From: an uncultured Veillonellaceae bacterium
Lineage (GTDB): Bacteria; Bacillota; Negativicutes; Veillonellales; Negativicoccaceae
DNA length: 64,000 nucleotides
NCBI GenBank assembly: GCA_945876385.1
Contig: CAMCNU010000003.1
Span: 62,001 to 126,000 of the forward strand
Reading direction: 5' to 3'
This document shows, one piece after another, positions 48,350 to 56,782 of the stretch. The notes beneath the pieces are model-generated. The model made no database searches and was not told where the DNA came from. It saw only the letters and a list, made by a program, of their open reading frames with translations. Position numbers and translations under genes: made by a program. Every line of letters starts with the position of its first letter. The stretch's first letter is position 1.

Positions 48350-48415
48350 TTGAGTAGCCGCACGGCGCATGACGCAGCGTTCACAAGCGCCGCCGCGAGC
48401 AAAGGAGTGATTACA

Positions 48416-49993
48416 ATGGACGACAAGCACATGCCCGCGCATCATCAGCAACGTCTGCTGACCTATGCCAACGGACCGTCGCTCGAAGAGATTAACAGTA
48501 CGGTCGATGTCCCCGAGGGCAAAGGATTTTGGCGAATGCTGATTGCCTATTCCGGCCCCGGCGCGCTGGTCGCGGTCGGCTACATGGACCCGGGCAACTG
48601 GTCCACGTCGATTACCGGCGGGCAAAACTTCGGGTACTTATTATTATCCGTCATCTTACTCTCCAGCCTGATTGCAATGTTGTTGCAATACATGTCCGCC
48701 AAGCTCGGCATCGTCACCCGCCACGACTTGGCGCAGGCGATTCGCGCCCATACCGGCCGCCCGCTCGGCATCGTGCTGTGGATACTCACGGAGCTGGCGA
48801 TTATGGCGACCGATGTCGCGGAAGTCATCGGTGCGGCGATTGCGCTCTACCTCCTGTTTGACATACCGCTGGTCATCGCGACGTTTATCACCGTCTTTGA
48901 TGTCCTGTTGCTGCTGCTGTTGACGCGCGTCGGCTTTCGCAAAATCGAAGCCCTCGTCGTCTGCCTGATTATGGTCATCTTCTTTGTCTTTATCTACCAG
49001 GTCGCTCTCTCGGACCCCCAATGGGGCGAAGTCGCCCGCGGCCTCATCCCGACGACGCGCACCTTTGCCACGGAGCCGTTCATCGGCGGACAAACCCCGC
49101 TGCTCGGCGCGCTCGGCATCATCGGCGCCACCGTCATGCCGCACAATCTGTACCTGCATTCGGCGGTCTCGCAAACACGCAAAATCAACTACCGTGATGA
49201 AGAGCGCGTCGCGGAAGCCGTGCGTTTCTCGACGTGGGACTCCAATATCCAGCTGACGATGGCCTTTTTTGTCAATGCACTCCTCTTGATTACGGGGGTG
49301 GCGGTATTCAAAACCGGCGTCGTCGAAGACCCGTCCTTTTTCGGACTGTATCAGGCACTCTCCGACCCGTCGATGCTGCGCAACGATACCCTCATCGGCG
49401 TCGCCCGGTCGGGCCTGCTCTCGACGCTGTTTGCCTTGGCACTGCTCGCCTCCGGCCAAAACTCGACGATTACCGGTACGCTGACCGGCCAAATCATCAT
49501 GGAAGGATTTATCCGCATGCGGCTCCCGATGTGGCTGCGCCGGCTGGTCACCCGCCTGATTTCCGTGATTCCCGTGCTGATTTGCGTCGTCATGACCGAG
49601 GGCAAAGGCACCATCGCCGAGCATGTCGCCCTGAACAATCTGATGAACAATTCGCAAGTCTTTCTCGCCTTTGCGTTGCCCTTTTCCATGATTCCGCTGC
49701 TGATTCTGACCGGCAGCGCACGGGAGATGGGCCGACGCTTTAAAAACGGCATCATCGTCCAGACGCTCGGCTGGCTCTCCGTCATCTCCCTGACCTACCT
49801 CAATCTCATCGGCCTGCCGAGCCAAATCCGCGCGTTCTTCGGTGACGACGCAAGCCCCGCCGAGCTCATGACGGCCGACATGCTGGCCTACGGCTTGATT
49901 GCCGCCGTCCTCGGTCTGCTGCTCTGGACTATCTGCGAACTGTATACGCACCGCCCCGCTGTGACGGTAAAGGAGGTATCCGATGACAATTGA
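48416..49993 (+). CDS. mntH: Nramp-type divalent metal transporter
   Basis: Proton-coupled Mn2+/Fe2+ uptake across the inner membrane. 525 residues; about 11-12 helices. The metal-site motif of helix 1 is DPGNWSTS (about residues 60-67) and helix 6 has the MPHNLYLHSA motif, both fully conserved. It is longer than the usual 410-residue MntH, with a 40-residue N-terminal tail and C-terminal extra helices. The start MDDKHMPAHH at 48416 follows AAAGGAG. Overlaps the universal stress gene by 11 bp. Confidence 0.93.
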   Translation: MDDKHMPAHHQQRLLTYANGPSLEEINSTVDVPEGKGFWRMLIAYSGPGALVAVGYMDPGNWSTSITGGQNFGYLLLSVILLSSLIAMLLQYMSAKLGIVTRHDLAQAIRAHTGRPLGIVLWILTELAIMATDVAEVIGAAIALYLLFDIPLVIATFITVFDVLLLLLLTRVGFRKIEALVVCLIMVIFFVFIYQVALSDPQWGEVARGLIPTTRTFATEPFIGGQTPLLGALGIIGATVMPHNLYLHSAVSQTRKINYRDEERVAEAVRFSTWDSNIQLTMAFFVNALLLITGVAVFKTGVVEDPSFFGLYQALSDPSMLRNDTLIGVARSGLLSTLFALALLASGQNSTITGTLTGQIIMEGFIRMRLPMWLRRLVTRLISVIPVLICVVMTEGKGTIAEHVALNNLMNNSQVFLAFALPFSMIPLLILTGSAREMGRRFKNGIIVQTLGWLSVISLTYLNLIGLPSQIRAFFGDDASPAELMTADMLAYGLIAAVLGLLLWTICELYTHRPAVTVKEVSDDN

Positions 49994-50447
49994 CGATATC
50001 CGTACGGACATGACATCCGACGACACCATTCACTGTATCCTGGTCGGCGTGGAGGACTCTCCCAGCGCCCACCGGGCCTTTCGCTACGCCGTGCGACTGG
50101 CGGTCAAGGAACAAGCCGCCCTCGTGATTGCCGGCGTCTTGGAGTATGACGATTTGAATATTTACCAGGCGCTCAACCACCGCATCATGCGGGAAAAACG
50201 CGACGCGCTGGCCGCCCACCTGCGGGCCTGCCATGATGAGGCCGTACGCTGCGGCGTGCGCGCCGTGCGCCTCATCAGCGCGGAGGGCGACCCCGCCAAG
50301 CGGATTTTGCAGGACATCCTGCCGGCGGCCGAAGCGGATTTGCTTGTCATCGGTCACCGCTCGCGCAACCCGCTCACTGCCTATTTCGGGACGACCGCCA
50401 GTGCGCTGGTACAGCATTCGCCGATTTCCGTCATGGTCGTCAAATAA
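49983..50447 (+). CDS. Universal stress protein family (UspA-like)
   Basis: 154 residues. CILVGVEDSPSAHRAFRYAV at the N-terminus and VIGHRSRNPLTAYFGTTASALVQHSPISVMVVK at the C-terminus define the Usp fold. The ATP-binding G-2x-G-9x-G[ST] motif is only partly kept (G-H-R-S in place of G-x-x-G), so nucleotide binding is uncertain. It is translated from within the end of mntH (11-bp overlap), the common Nramp-UspA pairing in Firmicutes, which suggests it regulates or protects the transporter. Confidence 0.88.
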   Translation: MTIDDIRTDMTSDDTIHCILVGVEDSPSAHRAFRYAVRLAVKEQAALVIAGVLEYDDLNIYQALNHRIMREKRDALAAHLRACHDEAVRCGVRAVRLISAEGDPAKRILQDILPAAEADLLVIGHRSRNPLTAYFGTTASALVQHSPISVMVVK

Positions 50448-50452
50448 CACCT

Positions 50453-50481
50453 CGCCGCATGAATTGCCATGCGGCGTTTTT
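50453..50481 (+). terminator. Terminator after mntH-uspA
   Basis: CGCCGCAT, loop GAATTGCC, ATGCGGCG, then TTTTT. Confidence 0.85.
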
Positions 50482-50527
50482 GTGTCCGCAATGTGTCCGC
50501 GCCGGCTATCGATTCGGCATGGACCGA

Positions 50528-50536
50528 TGCTATAAT
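50528..50536 (+). promoter_or_regulatory. Extended -10 promoter of the symporter-ribU pair
   Basis: TGCTATAAT, 35 bp before the ATG; the -35 region has no good match. Confidence 0.55.
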
Positions 50537-50570
50537 AAATACAATCTATCTATTGCAAAGGAGAATCACT

Positions 50571-51926
50571 ATGCTCTCCCTCGGACACTGGCTCGGACTC
50601 ATTCTCGCCGCCTGCGCCGTCTTTGCCGCGCTGGGGACGTCGGCACGCACGCGCCGCTCGGTCGACGGCTTCAGTGTCGGCGGGCGTGCCGCCTCGCCCC
50701 GGCTGGTCGCCGGTGCGCTCGTCGGCACCATGCTCGGCGGATCGGCCACCATCGGTACCGCGCAAGCCGCCGTCACGGTCGGCTTTTCCGCGTGGTGGTT
50801 CACCTGCGGCGCGACGCTCGGATTTTTGCTGTTGGCGTGGTGCTACGCCGTCCCGTTGCGTCGTAGCGGGATGCGTACCGTCGCGGAGTACATGACCTGT
50901 CACTACGGGCGGGCGGCCGGTATCGCCACCTCCGCCGTCTCCGTCCTCGGTATTTTCTTTTCGCTCGTCGCCAGCGGTCTGGCGGGCATTCATTTCATGC
51001 AGATGATGCTGCCCGTCTCCCGCGGCGGCGCGACCGTCCTCCTGCTGGTGACCGTCGTCCTCTACGTACTGGCCGGCGGTATCAAAGGCACCGCCGTGTC
51101 CGGCCTCGTCAAGACAGTGCTGCTCTACGCCACCGTCGGCTGGGCCGGCCTGATGGCCTGCACGCTGATTGAAATCCCGCCACTCGGCGAGATGCTTCGC
51201 GCGGTCTCTCCCGCCACGGCGGAATCGTTCGGCGGCCGTGCGCTGTCCGTCGTCATCGGCGCCGTCGTCACCCAATCCTACGCGCAGGCCGTGTACAGCG
51301 CCCGTGACACCGCAAGCGCCGTCCGCGGTGCCCTGCTCGCCGCCGCCCTCTGTGCTCCCATCGGCCTGCCGCTCATCACTATCGGTATCGCCGTCGGGCA
51401 GACGGTGCCCGACCTTGCACCGGTACAGGCGCTCCCCTACTTTTTACTGACCGCTCTCCCGCCCGTCGTCGGCGGCCTCGGTCTGGGGGCACTCTTGCTG
51501 GCGATTATCGGCTCGATTGCGGGGCTCTCTCTCGGCGCGGCCACCTCCGTTGCCGTCGATATCGTCCGCGGCGCCTGCGGCCGCCAAGACGACCGTACCG
51601 TGCTGACCGTCCTGCGCCTGTCGCTTGTCGCGATTACCGCCGGCGCCTTTGCCCTCTCCCTCTACTACTATCACTCCCAATTGCTGTACTGGAATTTTCT
51701 CTCCTTCTCGCTGCGCGGCGCGGGGCTCTTCTTTCCCTTTCTCGCCGCCATTCTCTACGGCCGTCGCTATGCGCACACACACATCACCGCCAACATCGTC
51801 GTCAGCACCCTGCTCGCCGTCACCGCCGCCCTCACTGACGCCGCGGTGCTGAACCCGCTCTACCTCGGCATGACCGTCAGCCTGCTGTGGCTGACACTGG
51901 AAATCATCTATCATCGGATTCGGTAA
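50571..51926 (+). CDS. Sodium:solute symporter family transporter
   Basis: 451 residues with about 12-13 helices. The N-terminal VDGFSVGGRAASPRLVAGALVGTMLGGSATIGTAQ block and the later GLGLGALLLAIIGSIAGLSLGAATSVAVDIV correspond to the SSS fold (SglT/PutP-like). The substrate is not evident. The start MLSLGHWLGL at 50571 follows AAAGGAGAA; a 34-codon upstream extension lies in the promoter. It is 10 bp upstream of the RibU-like gene and probably co-transcribed. Confidence 0.85.
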   Translation: MLSLGHWLGLILAACAVFAALGTSARTRRSVDGFSVGGRAASPRLVAGALVGTMLGGSATIGTAQAAVTVGFSAWWFTCGATLGFLLLAWCYAVPLRRSGMRTVAEYMTCHYGRAAGIATSAVSVLGIFFSLVASGLAGIHFMQMMLPVSRGGATVLLLVTVVLYVLAGGIKGTAVSGLVKTVLLYATVGWAGLMACTLIEIPPLGEMLRAVSPATAESFGGRALSVVIGAVVTQSYAQAVYSARDTASAVRGALLAAALCAPIGLPLITIGIAVGQTVPDLAPVQALPYFLLTALPPVVGGLGLGALLLAIIGSIAGLSLGAATSVAVDIVRGACGRQDDRTVLTVLRLSLVAITAGAFALSLYYYHSQLLYWNFLSFSLRGAGLFFPFLAAILYGRRYAHTHITANIVVSTLLAVTAALTDAAVLNPLYLGMTVSLLWLTLEIIYHRIR

Positions 51927-51935
51927 AGGAGACCC

Positions 51936-52499
51936 ATGCATTCATTTATCACATTTGCGGCCCGCGTCGGGCTCTTCGGCGCCATCGCCGTCGTACTCAG
52001 CTTTTGGCAATTTCCCGTGCTCTTTATGCCGTCATTTCTGACCCTCGACATCAGTGACGTCCCCGTCCTCATCGGCGGCCTGCTGGGCGGCTGGCACGCC
52101 GCGCTGGCGATTGCCGCCGTCAAAAACACCCTCCGCCTCTTTGCCTCGAGCAGCTTCGGTATCGGCGAACTGGCGAACTTCCTGCTCTCACTGACCTATG
52201 TCACCGTCGCGCTGGGCCTGCGCCGCTACGGCCGCCTCGCCTATGTCGCCGCCACCCTTGCACTGGCTGCCGTCGCCGTCATACTCAATTTCACCGTCCT
52301 GCTCCCGCTGTATCAAAGCGCCTTCCGCATCTCGAGCGACCAACTTCTCGCGCTCACGCGCGCCGCGGGCAACCGCGTCTTTACCGTATGGGATTTTATG
52401 TGGTGGGTCATCGTCCCCTTCAACCTGCTGAAAGGTCTCCTCGTCGCGCTGATTGCCCTGCCGATTTATCGCCGCCTGCGCATCCCTTTCGGTCGCTGA
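51936..52499 (+). CDS. ribU: ECF transporter S component, RibU-like
   Basis: 187 residues, six helices. The motif TLDISDVPVLIGGLLGGWHAAL and the late VPFNLLKGLLVALIALP match the RibU riboflavin/flavin family. It needs an ATPase-T module supplied in trans, possibly the one at 44912-46398. AAAGGAG precedes the ATG. No FMN riboswitch is seen upstream, so the exact flavin substrate is an inference from homology. Confidence 0.82.
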   Translation: MHSFITFAARVGLFGAIAVVLSFWQFPVLFMPSFLTLDISDVPVLIGGLLGGWHAALAIAAVKNTLRLFASSSFGIGELANFLLSLTYVTVALGLRRYGRLAYVAATLALAAVAVILNFTVLLPLYQSAFRISSDQLLALTRAAGNRVFTVWDFMWWVIVPFNLLKGLLVALIALPIYRRLRIPFGR

Positions 52500-52589
52500 C
52501 ACCGCCACCGCATTGCCCGTGCATACGGTATATGTAATCAAAATTCGAAATTTTTTGTATTCGGAAAAGCAAAACAACTGCTACAAGTA

Positions 52590-52618
52590 TTGAAATCAGA
52601 TGTGTGATTGATTATAAT
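52590..52618 (+). promoter_or_regulatory. Promoter of the RHH gene pair
   Basis: TTGAAA (52590-52595), 17-bp spacer, perfect TATAAT (52613-52618). Confidence 0.8.
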
Positions 52619-52633
52619 TGACGTAATAGTCAA
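52618..52633 (+). promoter_or_regulatory. Palindromic operator candidate for RHH autoregulation
   Basis: TTGAC, six bp, GTCAA: a perfect inverted repeat immediately downstream of and sharing a base with the -10 box, where repressor binding would block transcription. Confidence 0.5.
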
Positions 52634-52668
52634 ATTGCACGAGTGACCGGGAAAGGAGATTGATAAGA

Positions 52669-52859
52669 ATGTTGGTCATGCGTACATTTCGTCCGGATTC
52701 GAACGCGACAAAAAACAATTTGCCATCGCCTGCCTGAAGATGGATATGACCATGGCGGAAGTACTGACACAGGGAATTGAAGAGTATATAGAAGCGCATC
52801 AAGAACCGCGGACGCGTCAATTTTTTCTGAGAGGTACCCATCATGATGAATCCGAATAA
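52669..52859 (+). CDS. RHH (Arc/CopG-type) small protein read through a -1 frameshift at A AAA AAC
   Basis: ATG 52669 has AAAGGAG 8-13 bp upstream, but in-frame translation stops at TGA 52735 after 22 codons. A -1 shift on the heptamer A AAA AAC (52710-52716, in the correct zero frame) joins the next frame and yields a 63-residue protein: MRTFRPDSNATKN followed by QFAIACLKMDMTMAEVL and EEYIEAH, a strand-helix-helix pattern like the next gene. An unshifted product would lack all helices. GCCAT (52722-52726) can pair with ATGGC (52752-52756) 5 nt after the heptamer. Alternative: a one-base deletion in the A-run, making this a pseudogene. The shifted frame overlaps the next gene by 17 bp. Confidence 0.65.
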
Positions 52860-53019
52860 CAACGATGTCGAAAAAATTAACTTTCAGATTGAAGAGGATT
52901 TGTACACCGAATTCAAATCCCTTTGCGAAGAAAATTTCGATACACCGTCAGCGGTCATGCGTGCCGTTGTCCACGATTTCATCGAGTACGTCCGCCTGCA
53001 GGAAGGCGATCGCTGGTAA
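52843..53019 (+). CDS. Ribbon-helix-helix (CopG/Arc-type) small protein
   Basis: 58 residues, MMNPNNNDVEKINF onward. EKINFQIEEDLYTEFKSLCEE is a beta-strand plus first helix, TPSAVMRAVVHDFIEYVRL the second helix, as in dimeric RHH DNA-binding proteins. GAGAGGT precedes the ATG; the second Met is equally possible. It overlaps the preceding RHH frame and probably shares its operator. No toxin gene is adjacent, so an antitoxin role is not supported. Too short for most gene callers, yet it has promoter, ribosome site and conserved fold. Confidence 0.78.
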   Translation: MMNPNNNDVEKINFQIEEDLYTEFKSLCEENFDTPSAVMRAVVHDFIEYVRLQEGDRW

Positions 53020-53038
53020 TCATAGCATCATATGCAAA

Positions 53039-53069
53039 CCAAAAAACGGCTCACTGATGTGAGCCGTTT
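53039..53069. terminator. Convergent terminator between RHH genes and tRNA-Gly
   Basis: AAACGGCTCAC, loop TGAT, GTGAGCCGTTT; the T-run is good on the minus strand (TTTTTT), weak on the plus strand. Confidence 0.8.
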
Positions 53070-53080
53070 GCGTTTGCCAT

Positions 53081-53155
53081 TGGAGCGGGTGAAGGGAATC
53101 GAACCCTCTACATTCAGCTTGGGAAGCTGACGTTCTACCGATGAACTACACCCGC
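53081..53155 (-). tRNA. tRNA-Gly (anticodon CCC)
   Basis: 75 nt including an encoded CCA. Acceptor GCGGGTG/CACCCGC, discriminator U, anticodon arm TCAGC-TTCCCAA-GCTGA giving anticodon CCC (reads GGG), T-arm GGGTTCGATTCCC. Has its own promoter and terminator; no integrase or attachment repeat was seen next to it. Confidence 0.96.
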
Positions 53156-53166
53156 CTATGTAGGTT

Positions 53167-53195
53167 ATTTTATCACAACCCGCTGCATTTGCCAA
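53167..53195 (-). promoter_or_regulatory. Promoter of tRNA-Gly
   Basis: Reading leftward: TTGGCA (53195-53190), 17-bp spacer, TAAAAT (53172-53167), 12 bp before the tRNA. Confidence 0.6.
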
Positions 53196-53197
53196 TG

Positions 53198-54628
53198 CTA
53201 TTTTGCGATTTTCGGTAAGGCTGCCCGTCGACTGCGCTCGCGCTGTATCTCGGCGTACGAGGCAAGCAATTCCTGCGCCGCGGCAAGTTGGCGCTCGACT
53301 TGCGCCGGTGCGGTGCCGCCGTAGCTGTCACGCGCCGCGATACACGCCTCGACGGAAATCGCATCGAGGACATCGGGCGTGAGCAGCGGACTGAGTGCCG
53401 CAAGCTCGTCTTCGGTCAAGTCGGCCAGTACCTTATCCTGCGTAATCGCATACTGTACCGCCTCCCCGACGACGCGATGCGCTTCGCGAAACGCCAGTCC
53501 CTTGCGTACCAGCCAGTCCGCCATGTCGGTCGCATTGGAAAAATCATCATCCAGCACGGCCCGCATACGCTCGCGATTGACGGTCATCGTCCGCAAGAGA
53601 TCGCGATAGACGCGCAACGAAAACAGCAGGGTATCAATCGTATCGAATACGCCTTCCTTGTCTTCCTGCATATCCTTATTGTACGCCAGCGGCAAGCCTT
53701 TGAGTGTCGTCGCCAGCGCGATGAGATGCCCGTAGACCCGACCGGTCTTACCCCGCACCAGTTCACTGATGTCGGGGTTTTTCTTTTGCGGCATAATCGA
53801 CGAACCGGTGCTGTACGCATCGGAGAGTTCGATGAATCGATATTCCGACGACGCCCACAGGATGATTTCTTCCGACAAGCGCGACAGGTGCATCATGGTA
53901 ATCGCCGCCATGGAGAGATACTCGAGCAGGTAGTCCCGATCGCTGACCGCGTCCATGCTGTTGCCGTAGACGGCACCGAATCCGAGCAGCTCCGCGGTAC
54001 GCTGCGGCCGGGTCGGATACGTCGTCCCCGCCAGCGCCCCCGCACCGAGCGGCGAGATGTCCGCCCCCTGCCAGCATCCTTCCAAACGCCGAAAATCGCG
54101 CGCCAGCATCCCGAAATACGCCAGCAAGTGATGTCCGAGTAAAATCGGCTGTGCCCGTTGCAGGTGCGTATATCCCGGCAGTACGACATCACGATACCGT
54201 GCCGCCAGCGCCGCCAATTCCTGTAAGAGTGCGAGCAAAGCCTCGCCGGTCTCGACGATGACCCGCCGCATGTACAGATGCATGTCCAGCGCGACTTGGT
54301 CGTTGCGGCTGCGCGCCGTATGCAATCGTTTGCCCGCCTCGCCGATCCGCTCGGTCAGCGCACTTTCGATATTCATATGGATATCTTCGAGCGCAACGGT
54401 AAACGGAAACGCATCCGCCTCGATCTCCGCGGCAATCGCCGCCAGCCCCGCCGTGATTTGCTCACGGTCGGCGGCGGACAGGATACCGCATTCTTCCAGC
54501 ATCGTCGCATGAGCGATACTGCCCGCAATATCCTCGCGCCAGAGCCTGCGGTCAAACCCGATCGACGCATTGAACCGATCGACTTCCGGCGCGGTGTCTT
54601 CCGTAAACCGACCGCCCCACAGTTTCAT
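53198..54628 (-). CDS. argH: Argininosuccinate lyase
   Basis: Splits argininosuccinate to arginine and fumarate. 476 residues, with the fumarase-superfamily signature GSSIMPQKKNPD (about 275-286), the TARSRNDQVALD block (about 105-116) and HLQRAQP. The start MKLWGGRF at 54628 is the standard N-terminus. It lies 3 bp after argG, as an operon, and is under the argG promoter. Followed by the tRNA-Gly gene on the same strand. Confidence 0.97.
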   Translation of the reverse strand: MKLWGGRFTEDTAPEVDRFNASIGFDRRLWREDIAGSIAHATMLEECGILSAADREQITAGLAAIAAEIEADAFPFTVALEDIHMNIESALTERIGEAGKRLHTARSRNDQVALDMHLYMRRVIVETGEALLALLQELAALAARYRDVVLPGYTHLQRAQPILLGHHLLAYFGMLARDFRRLEGCWQGADISPLGAGALAGTTYPTRPQRTAELLGFGAVYGNSMDAVSDRDYLLEYLSMAAITMMHLSRLSEEIILWASSEYRFIELSDAYSTGSSIMPQKKNPDISELVRGKTGRVYGHLIALATTLKGLPLAYNKDMQEDKEGVFDTIDTLLFSLRVYRDLLRTMTVNRERMRAVLDDDFSNATDMADWLVRKGLAFREAHRVVGEAVQYAITQDKVLADLTEDELAALSPLLTPDVLDAISVEACIAARDSYGGTAPAQVERQLAAAQELLASYAEIQRERSRRAALPKIAK

Positions 54629-54631
54629 CGC

Positions 54632-55879
54632 TTACTCCTTCGGGGCGTTTTGTTGCATGAGCGCCCGAATGACCAGCGGCAGACCGAACAGATTGATAAA
54701 TCCGTCGGCATCCGCCTGATTGTAGACTTCATCTTCGCCGAACGTGACGAATTCTTCGTTGTACAGCGAATACGGCGAGGTCGCCCCGTGGCTCATGATA
54801 TTGCCCTTGTAGAGTCGCAGCGTCACCTCACCGGTGACCGTTTCCTGCGTCGCGCCGATAAACGCCTGCAGTGCCTCTCTGAGCGGCGCAAACCACATGC
54901 CGTCATAGACCAGCTCGCCGTAGCGGATCGCGACCTGTTCTTTGTAATGCAGTGTCGCCCGATCCAGACACAGGTATTCCAATTCCCGATGTGCGTACAT
55001 GAGCAGCGCGCCGCCCGGATTTTCATACACGCCGCGCGATTTCATCCCGACCAGACGGTTTTCCACGATATCGGCAATACCGATGCCGTTTTCCGCCCCG
55101 ATGCGATTGAGCTCATGCATCATCGTCACCGCATCAATCGCGTTGCCGTTGAGCGTCGTCGGAATCCCCTTGGTAAATCCGATGGTCAGCAGCGTCGCTT
55201 CGTCCTTGGCATGAATCGGATCGCAAGTCACCATGTACATATCATCATGCGGGGGATTGGCGGGATTTTCCAAATCCGCTCCTTCGTGCGACAAATGCCA
55301 AATATTCCAATCCATGCTGTACGGATACGGCTGTTTCGGCTTACTCGGATCGTCGCTCGCATACATATTAATCGGTACATGATGCGCCTCGGCATACGCG
55401 ATGGCATCTTCCCGCGAGCGGATATCCCAGAGCCGCCACGGCGCGATGATTTGAAGTTGCGGCGCGAGTGCCTTGACCGTCAGCTCAAACCGTACCTGGT
55501 CGTTGCCCTTGCCCGTCGCGCCATGCGCCACCGCGTCCGCGCCTTCCGCCAGCGCGACGTCCACCAGTGCTTTGGCAATCACCGGCCGAGCAAACGACGT
55601 CCCCAACAGATACTTGCCTTCATACACCGCGCCCGATTGTACCACGGGCCATGCATACTGCGTCAAAAATTCATCCTGCAAGTCCAAGATAAAGGCCTTG
55701 CTCGCACCGCTGGCCAGCGCCTTTTTCTCAATCGCGGCAAAATCCTCCGGCTGACCGAGATTGGCGCAAACGGCGATGACCTCGCAATCATACGTTTCTT
55801 TGAGCCACGGAATAATGACGGATGTATCCAACCCGCCCGAATACGCCAATACGACTTTGTTTACTGTGTGCTGTTGCAT
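54632..55879 (-). CDS. argG: Argininosuccinate synthase
   Basis: Condenses citrulline and aspartate with ATP. 415 residues: PP-loop [16 protein letters not shown] (about 11-26), GNDQVRFE (about 126-133) and a TGKGNDQ motif. The start at 55879 ([13 protein letters not shown]) follows GAGGAGGA. Expression is likely repressed by ArgR through the ARG box that overlaps its promoter. Confidence 0.97.
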   Translation of the reverse strand: MQQHTVNKVVLAYSGGLDTSVIIPWLKETYDCEVIAVCANLGQPEDFAAIEKKALASGASKAFILDLQDEFLTQYAWPVVQSGAVYEGKYLLGTSFARPVIAKALVDVALAEGADAVAHGATGKGNDQVRFELTVKALAPQLQIIAPWRLWDIRSREDAIAYAEAHHVPINMYASDDPSKPKQPYPYSMDWNIWHLSHEGADLENPANPPHDDMYMVTCDPIHAKDEATLLTIGFTKGIPTTLNGNAIDAVTMMHELNRIGAENGIGIADIVENRLVGMKSRGVYENPGGALLMYAHRELEYLCLDRATLHYKEQVAIRYGELVYDGMWFAPLREALQAFIGATQETVTGEVTLRLYKGNIMSHGATSPYSLYNEEFVTFGEDEVYNQADADGFINLFGLPLVIRALMQQNAPKE

Positions 55880-55914
55880 GTGTTGTCCTCCTCTGTCCTA
55901 CTCTAATGACAATA

Positions 55915-55943
55915 ATTATACAACTCATTGCATAATATTGCAA
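55915..55943 (-). promoter_or_regulatory. Promoter of argGH
   Basis: Reading leftward: TTGCAA (55943-55938), 17-bp spacer, perfect TATAAT (55920-55915). Confidence 0.75.
55929..55942. promoter_or_regulatory. ARG box (ArgR/AhrC operator) of argGH
   Basis: TGCATAATATTGCA matches TGMATWWWWATKCA at 13 of 14 positions, is a near-perfect palindrome, and lies over the spacer and -35 box. Confidence 0.75.
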
Positions 55944-56014
55944 GCAATACTTATCTTTTTCTTTTTTCTCGTCGACCGTCAAAAATATTGTACAATAGAG
56001 CCAAGGAGATTACG

Positions 56015-56782
56015 ATGAAAAAACTGTTATTATTCCTGCTGATTCTCGGCGGTGCCTACTACTGGGGCGCCGACCTCGCCGCGCCGCCGGCCGCCATACC
56101 GACACCGGCCCGCACGCAGGCGCCGGCGGATACGCTGACGCTGCGCGATGTCCGCGAACAATACCGCCTCTGGCATGATTTTCGCGGCGCGTTTGAGGCG
56201 CATCTCGACCGCAGTCGCTTCACCCCCGTCGAGGAGTTGCCGCTGTTTTTACGCCAAGCGATTATCGCGACGGAAGACCGCCGTTTTTATGAACACGGAG
56301 CGGTCGATTTGATGAGCATTGCGCGGGCCGCCGTCAGCAACTACCAAGCGGGCGACGTCCAAGAAGGCGCCAGCACGATTACCCAGCAAGTCGTCAAGAC
56401 CGTCCTGCTGAGTGATGAACGCACCTGGCTACGCAAGGGACAGGAAGTGCTCTTGGCGATTCGCATGGAGTACGCCTACGACAAGGACGAAATCCTGGAG
56501 ATTTATCTCAACACGATTTATTACGGCAGCGGGGCGACCGGTATCGGCGAGGCGGCACGTACGTACTTCGATACGACGCCCGCCGCCCTCTCGCTGGCCC
56601 AATGCGCCATGCTGGCGGGATTGCCGCAAGCACCGAGCGCACGCAATCCGTTCAGCGACTACGAAGGCGCCAAGGAGCGTCAACGGACCGTGTTGACACT
56701 GATGGTCAGGCAGGGCATGATCAGTCCGACGACGGCGGAAAACGCCTATGCGGAGGATTTGGGATTGGCGGCGGCACCATGA
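56015..56782 (+). CDS. Monofunctional GT51 peptidoglycan glycosyltransferase
   Basis: Polymerises lipid II into glycan strands. 255 residues: one N-terminal membrane helix (about 2-18), a short Pro/Ala linker, then the GT51 domain with the catalytic Glu in IIATEDRRFYEHGAV, EGASTITQQVVK, and the second Glu in KDEILEIYLN. No transpeptidase domain follows, so it is MtgA-like. The start MKKLLLFLL at 56015 follows CAAGGAG. Overlaps the binding-protein gene by 4 bp (ATGA), an unusual partner. Confidence 0.93.
   Translation: MKKLLLFLLILGGAYYWGADLAAPPAAIPTPARTQAPADTLTLRDVREQYRLWHDFRGAFEAHLDRSRFTPVEELPLFLRQAIIATEDRRFYEHGAVDLMSIARAAVSNYQAGDVQEGASTITQQVVKTVLLSDERTWLRKGQEVLLAIRMEYAYDKDEILEIYLNTIYYGSGATGIGEAARTYFDTTPAALSLAQCAMLAGLPQAPSARNPFSDYEGAKERQRTVLTLMVRQGMISPTTAENAYAEDLGLAAAP

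Larger units (their letters stand above)
47874..48415. other. Gene-free region with T-box leader and divergent promoters (542 bp)
   Basis: The left two-thirds are the T-box leader of the ECF operon and its promoter. The right third, about 48235-48415, holds the mntH promoter and leader. No open frame in it is credible. Confidence 0.85.

Noticed and set aside
52865-53062. 65-codon plus-strand frame beginning MSKKLTFRLK
   Set aside because: Overlaps the RHH gene in another frame, runs into the terminator and has no ribosome site.
52669-53155. Integrated element next to tRNA-Gly
   Set aside because: Small RHH genes beside a tRNA hint at one, but there is no integrase, no duplicated tRNA end and no GC shift beyond a short promoter region.
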